Shown here piece after piece: positions 35,747 to 45,579 of a DNA stretch of 56,570 bases. The notes under the pieces were generated by a model. It ran no database searches. It saw nothing but the letters and a program-made list of their open reading frames with translations, and was not told the origin of the DNA. The stretch is from Streptococcus sp. HMSC078D09 (GTDB taxonomy: Bacteria; Bacillota; Bacilli; Lactobacillales; Streptococcaceae). A program made the position numbers and the translations under genes. Numbering within the stretch: the first letter of the stretch is position 1; the number at the start of each line of letters is the position of its first letter. The stretch spans positions 143,340 through 199,909 of the forward strand of contig NZ_KV813678.1 in NCBI RefSeq assembly GCF_001813675.1. Direction: 5' to 3'.

Positions 35747-36661
35747 TTGGACGATCAACGGACAGACATCAAGGCAGCTTCCTCTCACCAGGGTGGGAGC
35801 CGCTTGATTTCAGAAGCGGACCTGGCTTCAATAGGGGGAAGCAGGCATTCAGAACCAAGACAACCTGTACTAGACTCCCAATCGGATAGGGCGAAAACCT
35901 ACTCTCCTTCCTCTAATAGTGGAGGGTCTTCGCTGGCAGCCTTTTTTGGATTATTGGCCATGCTGGGATTATTTGCCTATCTGGCTTCAGGAGGTATCCA
36001 TAGTGAGGAACATCCTTCTTCTACTACTAGTGAATACGGAAGTACTGGCCGGTCTTATGGAACCAGAAAGGAAACCTTGAAGAGTGGTACGAGTACCTTG
36101 ATTGCACCGGAAGGTGAATTTCAGTTTCAAGTGACCTATGAGAAGGCGATTTCCCTGATTCCTGGTTTAAGTGAGGAGGATCAAGGCCGTACCTCTTCAA
36201 CTTATCTGTCTCCGCAGGATGTGGTAGCTGTACTGGGCAAGGCTAGTAGTGGGGAAGAAACCTACCAAGAGGGTAGTGTCGGTCCTTTCATGACAAGCTT
36301 GGATTATGAGGCTGAAGGATCCCCTTCTTCTGTATCTGTTTTGCTTTCAAATATGATTAGTAGCCGTCTATCTTCTCTTAATTTTGAGAACTTAAACAGT
36401 GAGCGATTAGCCAATAAAAATGGCAGTTTGAACAGAGAGGATTTTGCCAATATTAAAATAGGAATCAGCTATGCAGATCTTGTGAATACCGTAGGAATTC
36501 CTAGCCGTGTTTCTTGGTCAAGTATGATGAGTTCAGAGTCCTTCTTAATCTTTTACTATAAACTTTCTGATTCGCACTCAGTCATTATTCACTTTGGAAG
36601 CAATCGTACCATCAGTGAAATGACAGGCCTGGAGGATTCGGCTACAACCACGTCGCCTTAG
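35747..36661 (+). CDS. Single-pass membrane protein D of the paralog cluster
   Basis: A 304-residue protein that starts with TTG at 35747 (AAAGGAG 7 bases upstream). It has a polar cytoplasmic region (1-60), a membrane helix (about 62-83), a Ser/Thr-rich linker, and the paired motifs VVAVLGKASSGEETYQ and LVNTVGIPSRVSWSSMM. It differs most from the others in its N-terminal part. It lies 14 bases after gene C. Together the four genes look like repeated duplication of one outer binding module. Function unknown. Confidence 0.72.
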   Translation: MDDQRTDIKAASSHQGGSRLISEADLASIGGSRHSEPRQPVLDSQSDRAKTYSPSSNSGGSSLAAFFGLLAMLGLFAYLASGGIHSEEHPSSTTSEYGSTGRSYGTRKETLKSGTSTLIAPEGEFQFQVTYEKAISLIPGLSEEDQGRTSSTYLSPQDVVAVLGKASSGEETYQEGSVGPFMTSLDYEAEGSPSSVSVLLSNMISSRLSSLNFENLNSERLANKNGSLNREDFANIKIGISYADLVNTVGIPSRVSWSSMMSSESFLIFYYKLSDSHSVIIHFGSNRTISEMTGLEDSATTTSP

Positions 36662-36726
36662 GTGTTCATCTCTTTGGGTTTGTGGTATAATATGGATACC
36701 TTTAATTGAAAAGAATGGAGAATCTC

Positions 36727-37425
36727 ATGACTGCACAAAAAATGTCTGCACAAGAAATTATCGCTTTTATCGGGAATGCAGAAAAGAAAACAAATGTGAA
36801 AGTAACCTTTGAAGGGGAATTGGCAACAGCTGTTCCTGCTTCTGTTACCAAGCTGGGCAATGTGTTGTTCGGTGACTGGAAAGATATCGAGCCCCTTCTT
36901 GCCAACTTAACGGAGAACAAGGATTATGTGGTGGAACAAGATGGTCGGAATTCAGCTGTTCCATTGTTGGATAAGCGTCACCTGAATGCGCGTATCGAAC
37001 CAGGTGCTATTATCCGTGACCAAGTAACTATCGAAGACAATGCTGTCGTGATGATGGGGGCTGTCATCAATATTGGTGCTGAAATCGGTGCAGGAACTAT
37101 GATTGATATGGGGGCTATCCTTGGTGGTCGTGCAACAGTTGGTAAAAACAGCCACATCGGTGCAGGTGCCGTTCTTGCGGGTGTCATTGAGCCAGCTTCT
37201 GCTGAGCCTGTTCGGATCGGTGACAATGTCTTGGTCGGTGCCAATGCAGTTGTGATTGAAGGGGTTCAAGTTGGAAACGGTTCAGTCGTTGCCGCTGGAG
37301 CGATCGTTACTCAAGATGTCCCTGAAAATGTGGTCGTAGCTGGTGTCCCAGCTCGCATCATCAAGGAAATCGACGAAAAAACACAACAAAAAACAGCGTT
37401 GGAAGACGCCTTGCGTAATTTGTAA
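36727..37425 (+). CDS. dapH: Tetrahydrodipicolinate N-acetyltransferase
   Basis: A 232-residue left-handed beta-helix acyltransferase. The N-terminal helical domain (1-80) is followed by hexapeptide repeats such as [20 protein letters not shown], with [12 protein letters not shown] in the active region. It acetylates tetrahydrodipicolinate in the acetylase branch of the diaminopimelate/lysine pathway. The ATG at 36727 has GGAG 9 bases upstream and gives the usual family length; the frame from 36706 would add 7 residues without support. TATAAT is seen near 36685. dapL follows 53 bases downstream. Confidence 0.94.
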   Translation: MTAQKMSAQEIIAFIGNAEKKTNVKVTFEGELATAVPASVTKLGNVLFGDWKDIEPLLANLTENKDYVVEQDGRNSAVPLLDKRHLNARIEPGAIIRDQVTIEDNAVVMMGAVINIGAEIGAGTMIDMGAILGGRATVGKNSHIGAGAVLAGVIEPASAEPVRIGDNVLVGANAVVIEGVQVGNGSVVAAGAIVTQDVPENVVVAGVPARIIKEIDEKTQQKTALEDALRNL

Positions 37426-37478
37426 GATATGAATGGTAGAGGCCGCAAGGCCTCTATTCTAATAGAAAGAAGACGACG

Positions 37479-38612
37479 ATGACATTGGATTTAATCAAAA
37501 TCAGACGGGATTTGCACCAAATCCCTGAAATTGGCTTGGAAGAATTTAAAACTCAAGCCTACCTCTTAGAGCGAATCGCAGAGATCACAGCGGGCAAGGA
37601 CTTTGTTGAGCAACGGACTTGGCGGACTGGGATCCTAGTTTATCTCCATGGGTCTGCACCTGAAAAAACTATCGGCTGGCGGACGGATATCGATGGCTTA
37701 CCGATTGTGGAACAAACGGGCCTTGATTTTGCCTCCAAGCACGAAGGACGGATGCATGCTTGTGGTCATGATATGCACATGACGACAGCCCTTGGACTTT
37801 TGGATCAACTGGTTCAAGTACAACCAAAAAATAACCTTCTATTTTTATTCCAACCAGCTGAAGAAAATGAGGCTGGTGGAATGCTCATGTATAAGGACAA
37901 TGCTTTTGGCGACTGGCTTCCTGATGAATTTTATGGTCTGCATGTGCGCCCTGATTTGAAAGTGGGGGACATTGCGACCAATACGGGTACCCTTTTTGCA
38001 GGGACCTGTGAAGTCAAGATCACCTTTACAGGAAAGGGAGGACATGCTGCCTTTCCACATGAGGCCAATGACGCTCTTGTAGCAGCCTCTTACTTCATTA
38101 CCCAAGTCCAATCGGTCGTGAGTCGAAATGTCGATCCGATTGAAGGGGCTGTGGTGACCTTTGGTTCCATGCATGCAGGAACAACCAATAATGTGATTGC
38201 TGAGACAGCCTTCCTTCATGGGACCATTCGGACCTTGACCATGGAGATGAACCTTTTGACTCAAAAACGGGTCAAAGCCATTGCAGAAGGAGTTGCAGCA
38301 GCCTTTGATGTGAAATTGGACCTGGAACTCAAGCAAGGAGGCTACCTGCCTGTGGAAAACCAACCAGAATTGGCCAAAGAACTCATGGACTTTTTCACAG
38401 CTGAGGAAGACGTGAACCTGATTGATATCCTGCCTGCGATGACAGGAGAAGACTTCGGCTTTCTCTTGAGCAAGGTCCCCGGAGTCATGTTCTGGCTGGG
38501 AATTGATACCCCTTATGCCTTGCACCATCCGAAGATGAGCCCAAATGAAGCAGCCCTTCCCTTCGCTGTGGAAAACATTGGTAAATTTTTGAAAATGAAG
38601 GCTAACCAATAA
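37479..38612 (+). CDS. dapL: N-acetyldiaminopimelate deacetylase
   Basis: A 377-residue M20-family metallo-amidase. HACGHDMHM holds metal ligands, EENEAGG the catalytic Glu region, and TGEDFGFLL a late conserved motif. With DapH it forms the acetylase route to LL-diaminopimelate and hence lysine, which these bacteria need for peptidoglycan cross-links. A weak hairpin (GAGGCC/GGCCTC, about 37439-37454) lies between the genes but they are likely one operon. Some annotations use the symbol ykuR. Confidence 0.92.
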   Translation: MTLDLIKIRRDLHQIPEIGLEEFKTQAYLLERIAEITAGKDFVEQRTWRTGILVYLHGSAPEKTIGWRTDIDGLPIVEQTGLDFASKHEGRMHACGHDMHMTTALGLLDQLVQVQPKNNLLFLFQPAEENEAGGMLMYKDNAFGDWLPDEFYGLHVRPDLKVGDIATNTGTLFAGTCEVKITFTGKGGHAAFPHEANDALVAASYFITQVQSVVSRNVDPIEGAVVTFGSMHAGTTNNVIAETAFLHGTIRTLTMEMNLLTQKRVKAIAEGVAAAFDVKLDLELKQGGYLPVENQPELAKELMDFFTAEEDVNLIDILPAMTGEDFGFLLSKVPGVMFWLGIDTPYALHHPKMSPNEAALPFAVENIGKFLKMKANQ

Positions 38613-38622
38613 AGGAATGATT

Positions 38623-38648
38623 CAACTCCGTCTGGAGTTGGATTTTTT
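38623..38648 (+). terminator. dapL terminator
   Basis: Stem CAACTCC/GGAGTTG with a 4-base loop, then GATTTTTT. Confidence 0.8.
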
Positions 38649-38721
38649 CTTTGTCGTATAAAAACTGTTCGGATCTTTCCTAAAAAATGATACAATAAAA
38701 GCTAGACAAAAGGAGTAGGGA

Positions 38722-39261
38722 ATGAAGAAAACACTACGAAAAGAAACCATTGCAGCCATGAAAGCACTGCCGCAAACTGTGAAAACCCAAGCAGATGAAG
38801 AGCTGACTCAGCGCCTCTTGGAGCTCCCAGCTTTTCAAGAGGCAAAGACCCTTGCGACCTATCTGTCTTTTGACCATGAAGTTTCCACAGCTGGCTTGAT
38901 CCAAGCAGCTCTTCAACTTGGGAAACGCGTCTGTGTTCCCCGTACCTATCCACAAGGGCGAATGGAATTTGTGGAATACGATCCTGACATTTTGGAAAAG
39001 ACACGCTTTGGTTTGCAGGAGCCCAATGAAAAAGGGAAGCTTGTGGATCAGTCAGAGATTGATCTGATCCATGTACCAGGCGTGGTCTTCCAGTCAAAAG
39101 GCTACCGAATTGGCTATGGTGGTGGCTATTATGATCGTTATTTGGAAGATTTTACTGGAAAAACGGTTAGTACGATTTATTCCATCCAGCAGAAGGAGTT
39201 CCAGCCAGATACGTTTGATCAGGCAGTTCAGGAGGTGCTAGTCTATGAAGTTACTCTTTGA
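38722..39261 (+). CDS. 5-formyltetrahydrofolate cyclo-ligase
   Basis: A 179-residue enzyme converting 5-formyl-THF to 5,10-methenyl-THF with ATP. The C-terminal motif RIGYGGGYYDRYL and the VPGVVFQSKG stretch are diagnostic, and the N-terminal KKTLRKETIAAMKAL helix is typical. An AAAGGAG ribosome site lies upstream. The rhomboid gene starts 17 bases before its stop, so the two are translationally coupled, a pairing conserved in many Gram-positive bacteria. Confidence 0.94.
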   Translation: MKKTLRKETIAAMKALPQTVKTQADEELTQRLLELPAFQEAKTLATYLSFDHEVSTAGLIQAALQLGKRVCVPRTYPQGRMEFVEYDPDILEKTRFGLQEPNEKGKLVDQSEIDLIHVPGVVFQSKGYRIGYGGGYYDRYLEDFTGKTVSTIYSIQQKEFQPDTFDQAVQEVLVYEVTL

Positions 39262-39922
39262 TCGTCGTTATCCTGTGACCAGCCTCTTATTGCTCGTGAC
39301 AACGGCAGTCTTTCTTTCCATGTTTATCCGATTTGGAGGCGACTACCAAACAGGTGCCGCTGTTTACTATAGCGGTGGGATTATTGGAGAGGTTGTGAAA
39401 GTCGATCCTAGCCAGTTATGGCGAATCGTGACAGCTACATTTGTTCATATCGGCCTAGAACATTTTGTGCTCAATATGATCACTCTCTATTACTTGGGAC
39501 GTTTGGCAGAAGATCTCTTTGGATCGAAGGCTTTCTTAGCTCTCTATCTCTTATCAGGCATGATGGGCAATGTCTTTGTTGCTATTTTTACGCCAGATGT
39601 GATTGCAGCAGGAGCTTCTACAGCCCTCTTTGGACTGTTTGGGACCATTGGTGCTCTGCGCTTTATTGTCCAAAGTCCCTATATTCGCCACTTGAGTCAG
39701 TCCTATACCAGCTTGATTGTGGTCAATTTGATCTTTAGCTTCATGCCAGGAATCAGTATGGCGGGGCATATCGGTGGCTTAGTAGCTGGGGTCATGTTGG
39801 CTTATGTCTTTCCAGTAAGAGGGGAAGCTCGTTTTATGAACCGAACCTATCAGATGAGTGCAGCCCTATCTTATCTCTTGCTTTTGCTTTATTTCTTAGG
39901 TAAAATCTTGAATCTATTTTAA
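39245..39922 (+). CDS. Rhomboid-family intramembrane serine protease
   Basis: A 225-residue membrane protein with about six helices. Catalytic Ser lies in GASTALFG and catalytic His in AGHIGGLVAG; the HIGLEHFVLNM segment of helix 2 is also typical. It resembles GluP/YqgP without the cytoplasmic extension. Such proteases cut membrane proteins within or near the bilayer; the substrate is not known. It overlaps the cyclo-ligase gene by 17 bases and is followed by a hairpin repeat. Confidence 0.92.
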   Translation: MKLLFDRRYPVTSLLLLVTTAVFLSMFIRFGGDYQTGAAVYYSGGIIGEVVKVDPSQLWRIVTATFVHIGLEHFVLNMITLYYLGRLAEDLFGSKAFLALYLLSGMMGNVFVAIFTPDVIAAGASTALFGLFGTIGALRFIVQSPYIRHLSQSYTSLIVVNLIFSFMPGISMAGHIGGLVAGVMLAYVFPVRGEARFMNRTYQMSAALSYLLLLLYFLGKILNLF

Positions 39923-39926
39923 GAGT

Positions 39927-40109
39927 GAGTGGGACAGAAATCGGTAATTCGTTAGAATTCGATTTCGTCGTCCCACCTCCGCACAGTTGAGTAGGGCTGT
40001 AAAAGCTGATGAAATCAGCATAGTAGAGCCCACTCAACCACTGCGTCTTGCTCAACAATCCAAAAATAATTGAGAGGCTAGGACTTTTGTCCCCAGCCTC
40101 CTTTTTTTC
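39927..40109 (+). repeat. Three-hairpin intergenic repeat, copy 4
   Basis: Same element as at 16471, with one change in hairpin 2 (AGCATAG for AGCGTAG). The GTGGGAC hairpin and the terminator are intact. It follows the rhomboid stop by a few bases. The rest of the 449-base gap before the peptidase gene holds AT-rich sequence, several hairpin-like stretches and a cre site, and no gene. Confidence 0.9.
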
Positions 40110-40266
40110 TAAAAAATGTAGCAAAATCGTAAACTAACAGAAAATTGTTTGAAATGCAAAGAATTGTATATATTTATTATAATATGTTTGCATGAGTCAA
40201 GTGAGCCCTCTATTGCTAGGTCCATAGAGAAGGCAATCATGGGTAAAGAGGTATAAAAACGCAAAA

Positions 40267-40283
40267 TAGAAAGCGCTTGCAAA
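40267..40283 (+). promoter_or_regulatory. Candidate cre upstream of the C69 peptidase
   Basis: TAGAAAGCGCTTGCAAA is close to the cre consensus and almost the same as the site before the beta-galactosidase gene. It lies about 90 bases before the start codon. Confidence 0.55.
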
Positions 40284-40371
40284 AGGACTGAGAAAGGTGT
40301 AAACTGGAGATATAAAAATCAAAAATAGTGCTATTTTGTCAAAAGTAGTGCAAAAACAAAGGAGATTTGCC

Positions 40372-42336
40372 ATGAAAAAATGGTTGTTAAAACTCTCATT
40401 GGTAGCGATGACACTTTTGCTCCTACCAATTCAAGCTGTTCAAGCCTGTTGCGGTTTTATCATTGGTCGCCAATTGACCAAGGATGGGACCACTCTCTTT
40501 GGTCGGACAGAAGACTACCCTTACTATCCAAATGGTGGCAAGCACAACAAAAACTTTGTAGTTGTTGATGCGAAGAACTATAAGGAAGGGGATCAACTGG
40601 AAGACGAATCCAATGGTTTTACCTACCTACATGCTGCTAGTGAAATGAAATACACAGCGACTTATGACTCTGCTCGTGGAGATGGTAGTAACGGTGCTTT
40701 TGGTGAACATGGATTTAACGAAGCCGGCGTCTCTATGACATCAACTGTTACAGCAATTCCAAACAAAAAAGTCTTGAAGACTGACCCATTGACAGAAAAC
40801 GGAATTCCTGAAGCTGCTATGTTGGACGTAGTTTTACCACGCGTTAAGTCTGCTCGTGAAGGGGTTGAATTCCTAGCTAAAGTCATTGAAGAAAAAGGAT
40901 CAGCAGAGGGGAATGTTGTCGTTTTTGCGGACCAAAAAGAAACTTGGTATATGGAAATTCTTTCTGGTCACCAATATGTAGCTGTTAAAGTCCCAGAAGA
41001 CAAATATGCAGTCTTTGCAAATACCTACTACCTTGGTCATGTGGATTTGAATGACAAGGAAAATGTAATCGCTTCGAAAGATGTCGAAAAAGTAGCCAAA
41101 GAATCTGGTAACTACAAGACAGACAAAGATGGTAACTTCCATATTGCTAAATCTTATGGACCAGAAAAATATGCTGAAGGAGACCGTTCACGTACATACG
41201 CAGGAATCACTCTTTTGGATCCAAATTCAAAAGTGACTTATGAAGATGATGAATACGAACTCTTCCGCTCACCAACAGATCCAAACAAGAAATTTACTTT
41301 GGAAGATGCCTTTGCTTTCCAACGCAACCGTTTTGAACATTTGAATGGTCGTTTTGTTCCAGACGATCAAATTGGTGTCAAGAAACAAGGGGATAATGGT
41401 AGCAATGATGCTGTTCGTAAAGACCAATACAAGTATGCTTTAGGAAACGAAAACGTTATCGATGCCCATGTCTACCAAATCAATCCAAAACTTCCAAAAT
41501 CATTTGGTGGTACTTTATGGCTTGGTATGGGACCATCTCGGAACACACCTTATGTTCCATTCTACGGTAATCTAAAAGATACTTACGAAGCCTTCAAACC
41601 TCAAACAGCAACTTATGATCCAAATTCATGGTATTGGACAGTATGGCACATTGACAATATGGCGATCAATAACCAAGATGTCTTTGGAAAATCAGTCCAA
41701 GATCACTGGAAAGCTCTTGAAAAACAATTTATTGTTGATCAAGAAAAGAAAGATATTGAATATTATTCATTGAAAGATCAACCTGAAGCTGCAAAAGCTG
41801 CTGAAGATAAGGTGACGAAAGATGCACTGGAATTGTCTGATCGTCTTTTCCAACACTTCAAAGATTATGAAAAATTAATGGAAAAACAATTAGAAGCAGC
41901 TGGACGTAAATCTGATCCATATCGTGCTTCTCAACCAGATAATTATAAAGATCCTGAAGAATCTAAGAAACCTGAAGAACCTAAGAAACCAGATACACCA
42001 AAAGTTCCAGAAAAACCACAAGTTGACGGAAATATTACAAAAATTGAAATTCCTGCTTCATATTATAGAGCTACCCCTTCTAATAAGGATATCCCAGCAA
42101 ATGCAGAAGGAAATCCAAATAACCGTTTTGGCTATGCAGCAACAAAAGCAATGCCTACATATGGATCTGGAAAAGCAGAAACGGTTGTAAAACCAGAAGC
42201 GAAAGTTCAATCTACTTCAGAGGCTACTGTAGCAGAAAATGTGAACAACAATAATAATCGCTTCGGTTCTAATTTCAATCCAGGCGAAATTGAAACTTTC
42301 CCAAATACCAATTATTCTTACAATGTTCATCCTTAA
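40372..42336 (+). CDS. Secreted C69-family dipeptidase
   Basis: A 654-residue protein with a signal peptide (1-25, ending VQA) and a C69 domain (about 26-520). Maturation should expose an N-terminal Cys (Cys26 or Cys27) as the nucleophile; GRTEDYPYYPNG and GEHGFNEAGVSMTST fit the family. The C-terminal part is a Lys/Glu/Pro linker followed by low-complexity Asn-rich sequence with two NNRFG motifs. There is no LPXTG or membrane tail, though FPNTN near the end looks like a vague trace of one. The ATG at 40372 has AAAGGAG 7 bases upstream; the frame from 40336 is less likely. A cre site suggests CcpA control. A role in peptide supply or wall turnover is inferred. Confidence 0.85.
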   Translation: MKKWLLKLSLVAMTLLLLPIQAVQACCGFIIGRQLTKDGTTLFGRTEDYPYYPNGGKHNKNFVVVDAKNYKEGDQLEDESNGFTYLHAASEMKYTATYDSARGDGSNGAFGEHGFNEAGVSMTSTVTAIPNKKVLKTDPLTENGIPEAAMLDVVLPRVKSAREGVEFLAKVIEEKGSAEGNVVVFADQKETWYMEILSGHQYVAVKVPEDKYAVFANTYYLGHVDLNDKENVIASKDVEKVAKESGNYKTDKDGNFHIAKSYGPEKYAEGDRSRTYAGITLLDPNSKVTYEDDEYELFRSPTDPNKKFTLEDAFAFQRNRFEHLNGRFVPDDQIGVKKQGDNGSNDAVRKDQYKYALGNENVIDAHVYQINPKLPKSFGGTLWLGMGPSRNTPYVPFYGNLKDTYEAFKPQTATYDPNSWYWTVWHIDNMAINNQDVFGKSVQDHWKALEKQFIVDQEKKDIEYYSLKDQPEAAKAAEDKVTKDALELSDRLFQHFKDYEKLMEKQLEAAGRKSDPYRASQPDNYKDPEESKKPEEPKKPDTPKVPEKPQVDGNITKIEIPASYYRATPSNKDIPANAEGNPNNRFGYAATKAMPTYGSGKAETVVKPEAKVQSTSEATVAENVNNNNNRFGSNFNPGEIETFPNTNYSYNVHP

Positions 42337-42382
42337 ACAATAAGAATTAAAAAGTGAATTGGACCAAGTCCAATGAAATGAA

Positions 42383-42412
42383 AGAGGCCGGATTTTATCT
42401 AGCCTCTTTTTT
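42383..42412 (+). terminator. C69 peptidase terminator
   Basis: Stem AGAGGC/GCCTCT with a long loop, followed by a T run. Confidence 0.75.
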
Positions 42413-42413
42413 A

Positions 42414-42467
42414 TAAAAAAAACTGACCATTGTAAGGCAGCAAAGCTCTTACATGATATGGCCAGTC
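42414..42467 (-). terminator. galU terminator
   Basis: Read on the minus strand, a long imperfect stem (outer arms ACTGGCCAT/ATGGTCAGT, inner arms GTAAG/CTTAC) is followed by a run of T, just past the galU stop. Confidence 0.75.
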
Positions 42468-42496
42468 TCTTTTGTATTCTTTAGATTTGAGAATGA

Positions 42497-43405
42497 TTAG
42501 TCTGCAGTTTGTTCAGATGCTTCTAATTTTTTTCCAAGGTCGATAATATATTGTTTGAGATCATCTTTGACTTGAGGGTGTTTCAAGGCATAGTCAATCG
42601 AAGTTTTCATGAAGCCGAATTTATCACCTACATCGTAGCGTTGGCCTTTAAATTCACGGGCAAAGACTCGTTGGGTCTTATTGAGGGTATCGATCGCATC
42701 CGTCAATTGAATTTCATTGCCAGCACCTGGTTCTTGATTTGCAAGAATATCAAAGATCTCAGGAGTCAAGAGGTAGCGTCCGATAATGGCAAGGTCACTT
42801 GGTGCCTCCTCGGGTGCTGGTTTTTCGACAAAAGTTTCAACGCTATAAAGACCGTTAATGCCTTCGCCTTGAGGTGCGATCACACCGTAAGAAGAAACCT
42901 CTTCGTGAGGGACTTCCATCACAGCGATGGTTGACGCATGGGTTTCATCGTAGTCGTTCATCAACTGTTTGGTCAATGGCAAGGCATCATCATTGGTGAT
43001 GTCCATCAGATCATCTCCCAACATAACGACAAAAGGCTCATTTCCAACAAAGGCCTTGGCTTGAAGAACAGCGTCCCCTAAACCTCGAGGGTGACTTTGG
43101 CGGATGAAATGAAGATTGATCGCTGTTGTATCATTGACCAACTTGAGTAAGTCAGTCTTTCCTTTTTGCTCGAGATTGTATTCCAATTCGAAGTTAGAAT
43201 CGAAATGGTCTTCGATCGAACGTTTGGCCTTCCCTGTTACGACAAGGATTTCCTCAATTCCAGATTTCAGAGCTTCCTCTACAATAAATTGAATCGTCGG
43301 TTTGTCAACGATTGGCAACATTTCTTTTGCCAGAGCTTTGGTAGCTGGGAGGAAGCGGGTCCCTAAGCCAGCTGCAGGAATGACTGCTTTTCTAACTTTA
43401 GTCAT
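42497..43405 (-). CDS. galU: UTP-glucose-1-phosphate uridylyltransferase
   Basis: A 302-residue nucleotidyltransferase that makes UDP-glucose for capsule, glycolipid and teichoic acid sugars. [20 protein letters not shown] is the nucleotide-binding signature, [13 protein letters not shown] and MLGDDLMDI follow. AAAGGA lies upstream of the ATG. It forms a unit with gpsA, whose stop lies 45 bases upstream, a gene order known in streptococci. Confidence 0.96.
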   Translation of the reverse strand: MTKVRKAVIPAAGLGTRFLPATKALAKEMLPIVDKPTIQFIVEEALKSGIEEILVVTGKAKRSIEDHFDSNFELEYNLEQKGKTDLLKLVNDTTAINLHFIRQSHPRGLGDAVLQAKAFVGNEPFVVMLGDDLMDITNDDALPLTKQLMNDYDETHASTIAVMEVPHEEVSSYGVIAPQGEGINGLYSVETFVEKPAPEEAPSDLAIIGRYLLTPEIFDILANQEPGAGNEIQLTDAIDTLNKTQRVFAREFKGQRYDVGDKFGFMKTSIDYALKHPQVKDDLKQYIIDLGKKLEASEQTAD

Positions 43406-43450
43406 GCGGTTTCCTTTCTAAAAGGTAGGATTTGTGATGGGGTGGTTGAC

Positions 43451-44467
43451 TTATTTCCACTCGTTTTCTTCTTTAAATTCATTGCTCATCATGTGGTGGA
43501 TGGCTTCGCGGATATCTTTCCCCTCATAAATGACTTGGTAAATGGCTTGTGTAATCGGCATGTAGACATCCAATTCTTGGGCCAGCTCGTGGGCGACTTT
43601 GGTCGTAGAGATCCCTTCGATGATCATACCCATGTTGGCTTCGATATCTTCCAATTTTTCGCCACGTCCGAGAGCATCCCCAGCTCGCCAGTTGCGAGAG
43701 TGAACAGAAGTACCAGTAACGATCAAGTCACCGACCCCTGATAAACCGCTATAGGTCAATGGACTAGCTCCGAGCTTAACGCCAAGGCGCGTGATTTCAG
43801 CGAGACCGCGCGTGATGATGGCTGCTTTGGCATTGTCACCATAACCAAGACCGTGCAAAGCTCCAGCTCCGACTGCGATGATATTCTTCAAGGCTCCAGC
43901 AGTTTCCACTCCGATAACATCTGTATTGGTATAGAGACGGAAGTAGTGATTGCTAAAGAGTTCTTGAACATAGCGAGCAACTTCTAAATCTTTTGAGGCT
44001 GCTGTAATAAGGGTGATATCCCGTACGATGGTCTCTTCCGCGTGACTTGGTCCAGAAACAACTACAATCTCACTGCGAAGAGAAGCAGGAATTTCTTCTT
44101 CAAGGATTTGAGAAATCCGATCGTGTGTACCAGGTTCTAGTCCCTTGGAAGCATGCATGACTGTTACAGGGTGATCTAGTGTTTCAGCGACTTGTTTAGC
44201 AACCAAGCGGGTCACCTTTGTAGGAACGACAAAAAGGATAGCATCCACACCGTCCAAAGCAGCTTTCAGATCGGTCGTAGCGGTAATTTGATCGCTAATA
44301 ACGATGTCTTTGAAATAGCGTTGATTGGTATGAGTGGTATTAATTTCATCGATTTGTTCTTGGATATTTCCCCAGAGACGGACTTCATGGCCGTTATCAT
44401 TGAGGACTTGTGAAAGGGCTGTTCCCCATGAACCAGGACCCAATACTGCAACGGTTTGTTTTTCCAT
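43451..44467 (-). CDS. gpsA: Glycerol-3-phosphate dehydrogenase (NAD(P)+)
   Basis: A 338-residue enzyme reducing dihydroxyacetone phosphate to glycerol-3-phosphate for phospholipid and lipoteichoic acid synthesis. The Rossmann motif GPGSWGTAL is at the N-terminus, followed by [16 protein letters not shown] and the catalytic-Lys region [15 protein letters not shown]. The ATG at 44467 follows GGAAG and is chosen over an in-frame ATG 4 codons upstream. The ~270-base gap to the divergent amidotransferase gene holds promoters but no gene. Confidence 0.96.
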   Translation of the reverse strand: MEKQTVAVLGPGSWGTALSQVLNDNGHEVRLWGNIQEQIDEINTTHTNQRYFKDIVISDQITATTDLKAALDGVDAILFVVPTKVTRLVAKQVAETLDHPVTVMHASKGLEPGTHDRISQILEEEIPASLRSEIVVVSGPSHAEETIVRDITLITAASKDLEVARYVQELFSNHYFRLYTNTDVIGVETAGALKNIIAVGAGALHGLGYGDNAKAAIITRGLAEITRLGVKLGASPLTYSGLSGVGDLIVTGTSVHSRNWRAGDALGRGEKLEDIEANMGMIIEGISTTKVAHELAQELDVYMPITQAIYQVIYEGKDIREAIHHMMSNEFKEENEWK

Positions 44468-44740
44468 TGTATCTTCCATTTCTATGTCTATTTTTTCAAC
44501 AAGGCTAGGAATCTAGCACTTGCACCTTCGAAACGGCCTAATGTGTGCCTTGAAGGACGATTCTATTTTCCTCTCTATTTTAACATAATATAGGTAAAAA
44601 AACTTGTATGATCATCAATTGTTTTGTGAGGAAGGTGAGGGTGATAAATAAAATCTATCACGGTTTTAAAAAATACATATTAGACACGATCGCTAATGGG
44701 TGGTAAGATAAGTAGTAGTTAAAATGAAGGAGGAATGAAT

Positions 44741-45430
44741 ATGTGCAGAACAATTGTTGGAGTATCCGCTAATCTCTGTCCGGTGGACCCGGAAGGGAAA
44801 AACCTTCATTCCTCCGTGTCTAGTCAGTTTGCGGAAGGGATCCGTCAAGCAGGTGGACTTCCAATGGTCATCCCGATGGGAGACCCTTCTTTGGTTAAGG
44901 ACTATGTTGAAACGATTGACAAGTTGATCTTAAGTGGAGGCCAAAATGTCGATCCTAGTCTCTATGGCGAAGAAAAAACCATCGAAAGCGATGATTACAA
45001 TATCGAACGGGACCAATTTGAGCTTGCCCTGCTGAAGGAAGCGGTTCGCCAAAACAAACCGGTTCTAGGAATCTGCCGTGAGGTTCAGTTGATCAATGTG
45101 GCTTTTGGAGGAACACTCAACCAAGAGATTGAAGGACATTGGCAAGGTCTTCCATTTGGGACTTTCCATTCTATCGAGACTAAAAAAGGCAGTGTGGTGG
45201 AGCAGCTCTTTGGTCGGGCTAGTCGAATCAATTCTGTGCACCGTCAAAGTATCAAGGATCTTGCACCAAATTTCCGTGCAACTGCCTTTGATCCGCGTGA
45301 TCACACCATCGAAGCCATTGAAGCAGTAGACGGTCATCGGATTATGGGATTACAATGGCATCCAGAATACTTGGTCAATGAAGAAGAAGGGAATTTAGAA
45401 CTCTTCCGTTATTTATTACAGGAATTGTAA
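44741..45430 (+). CDS. Gamma-glutamyl-gamma-aminobutyrate hydrolase-like (class I amidotransferase, C26)
   Basis: A 229-residue peptidase C26 family protein. The nucleophile Cys is in LGICREVQLINVAFGG, and the His-Glu pair in LQWHPEYL; LSGGQNVDPSLYGEE is the family signature near residue 70. PuuD-type members cleave gamma-glutamyl amide bonds. The usual GICRG is GICRE here, a mild change. AAGGAGGA is 7 bases from the ATG at 44741; the ATG at 44735 sits too close to it. It is transcribed away from gpsA and has a terminator at 45434. Confidence 0.87.
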   Translation: MCRTIVGVSANLCPVDPEGKNLHSSVSSQFAEGIRQAGGLPMVIPMGDPSLVKDYVETIDKLILSGGQNVDPSLYGEEKTIESDDYNIERDQFELALLKEAVRQNKPVLGICREVQLINVAFGGTLNQEIEGHWQGLPFGTFHSIETKKGSVVEQLFGRASRINSVHRQSIKDLAPNFRATAFDPRDHTIEAIEAVDGHRIMGLQWHPEYLVNEEEGNLELFRYLLQEL

Positions 45431-45433
45431 GAA

Positions 45434-45466
45434 AAAGAGAGGTTGGACTTGAGCCAATCTCTCTTT
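45434..45466 (+). terminator. Terminator after the C26 gene
   Basis: Stem AAAGAGAGGTTGG/CCAATCTCTCTTT. Confidence 0.8.
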
Positions 45467-45579
45467 GTGTGTCTAAGGAAATATAGACAAAACGCTGGTA
45501 ATAAGATGAAAAAATAGGATAATCGTTACGAAAAAACAGGTTCATTTAGCAATGCTAGATGAATACCTGTTTTAAGAAC

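Noticed and set aside
37438..37457. Full terminator between dapH and dapL
   Set aside because: The stem is short and followed by TATTCT without a T run, so read-through into dapL is likely.
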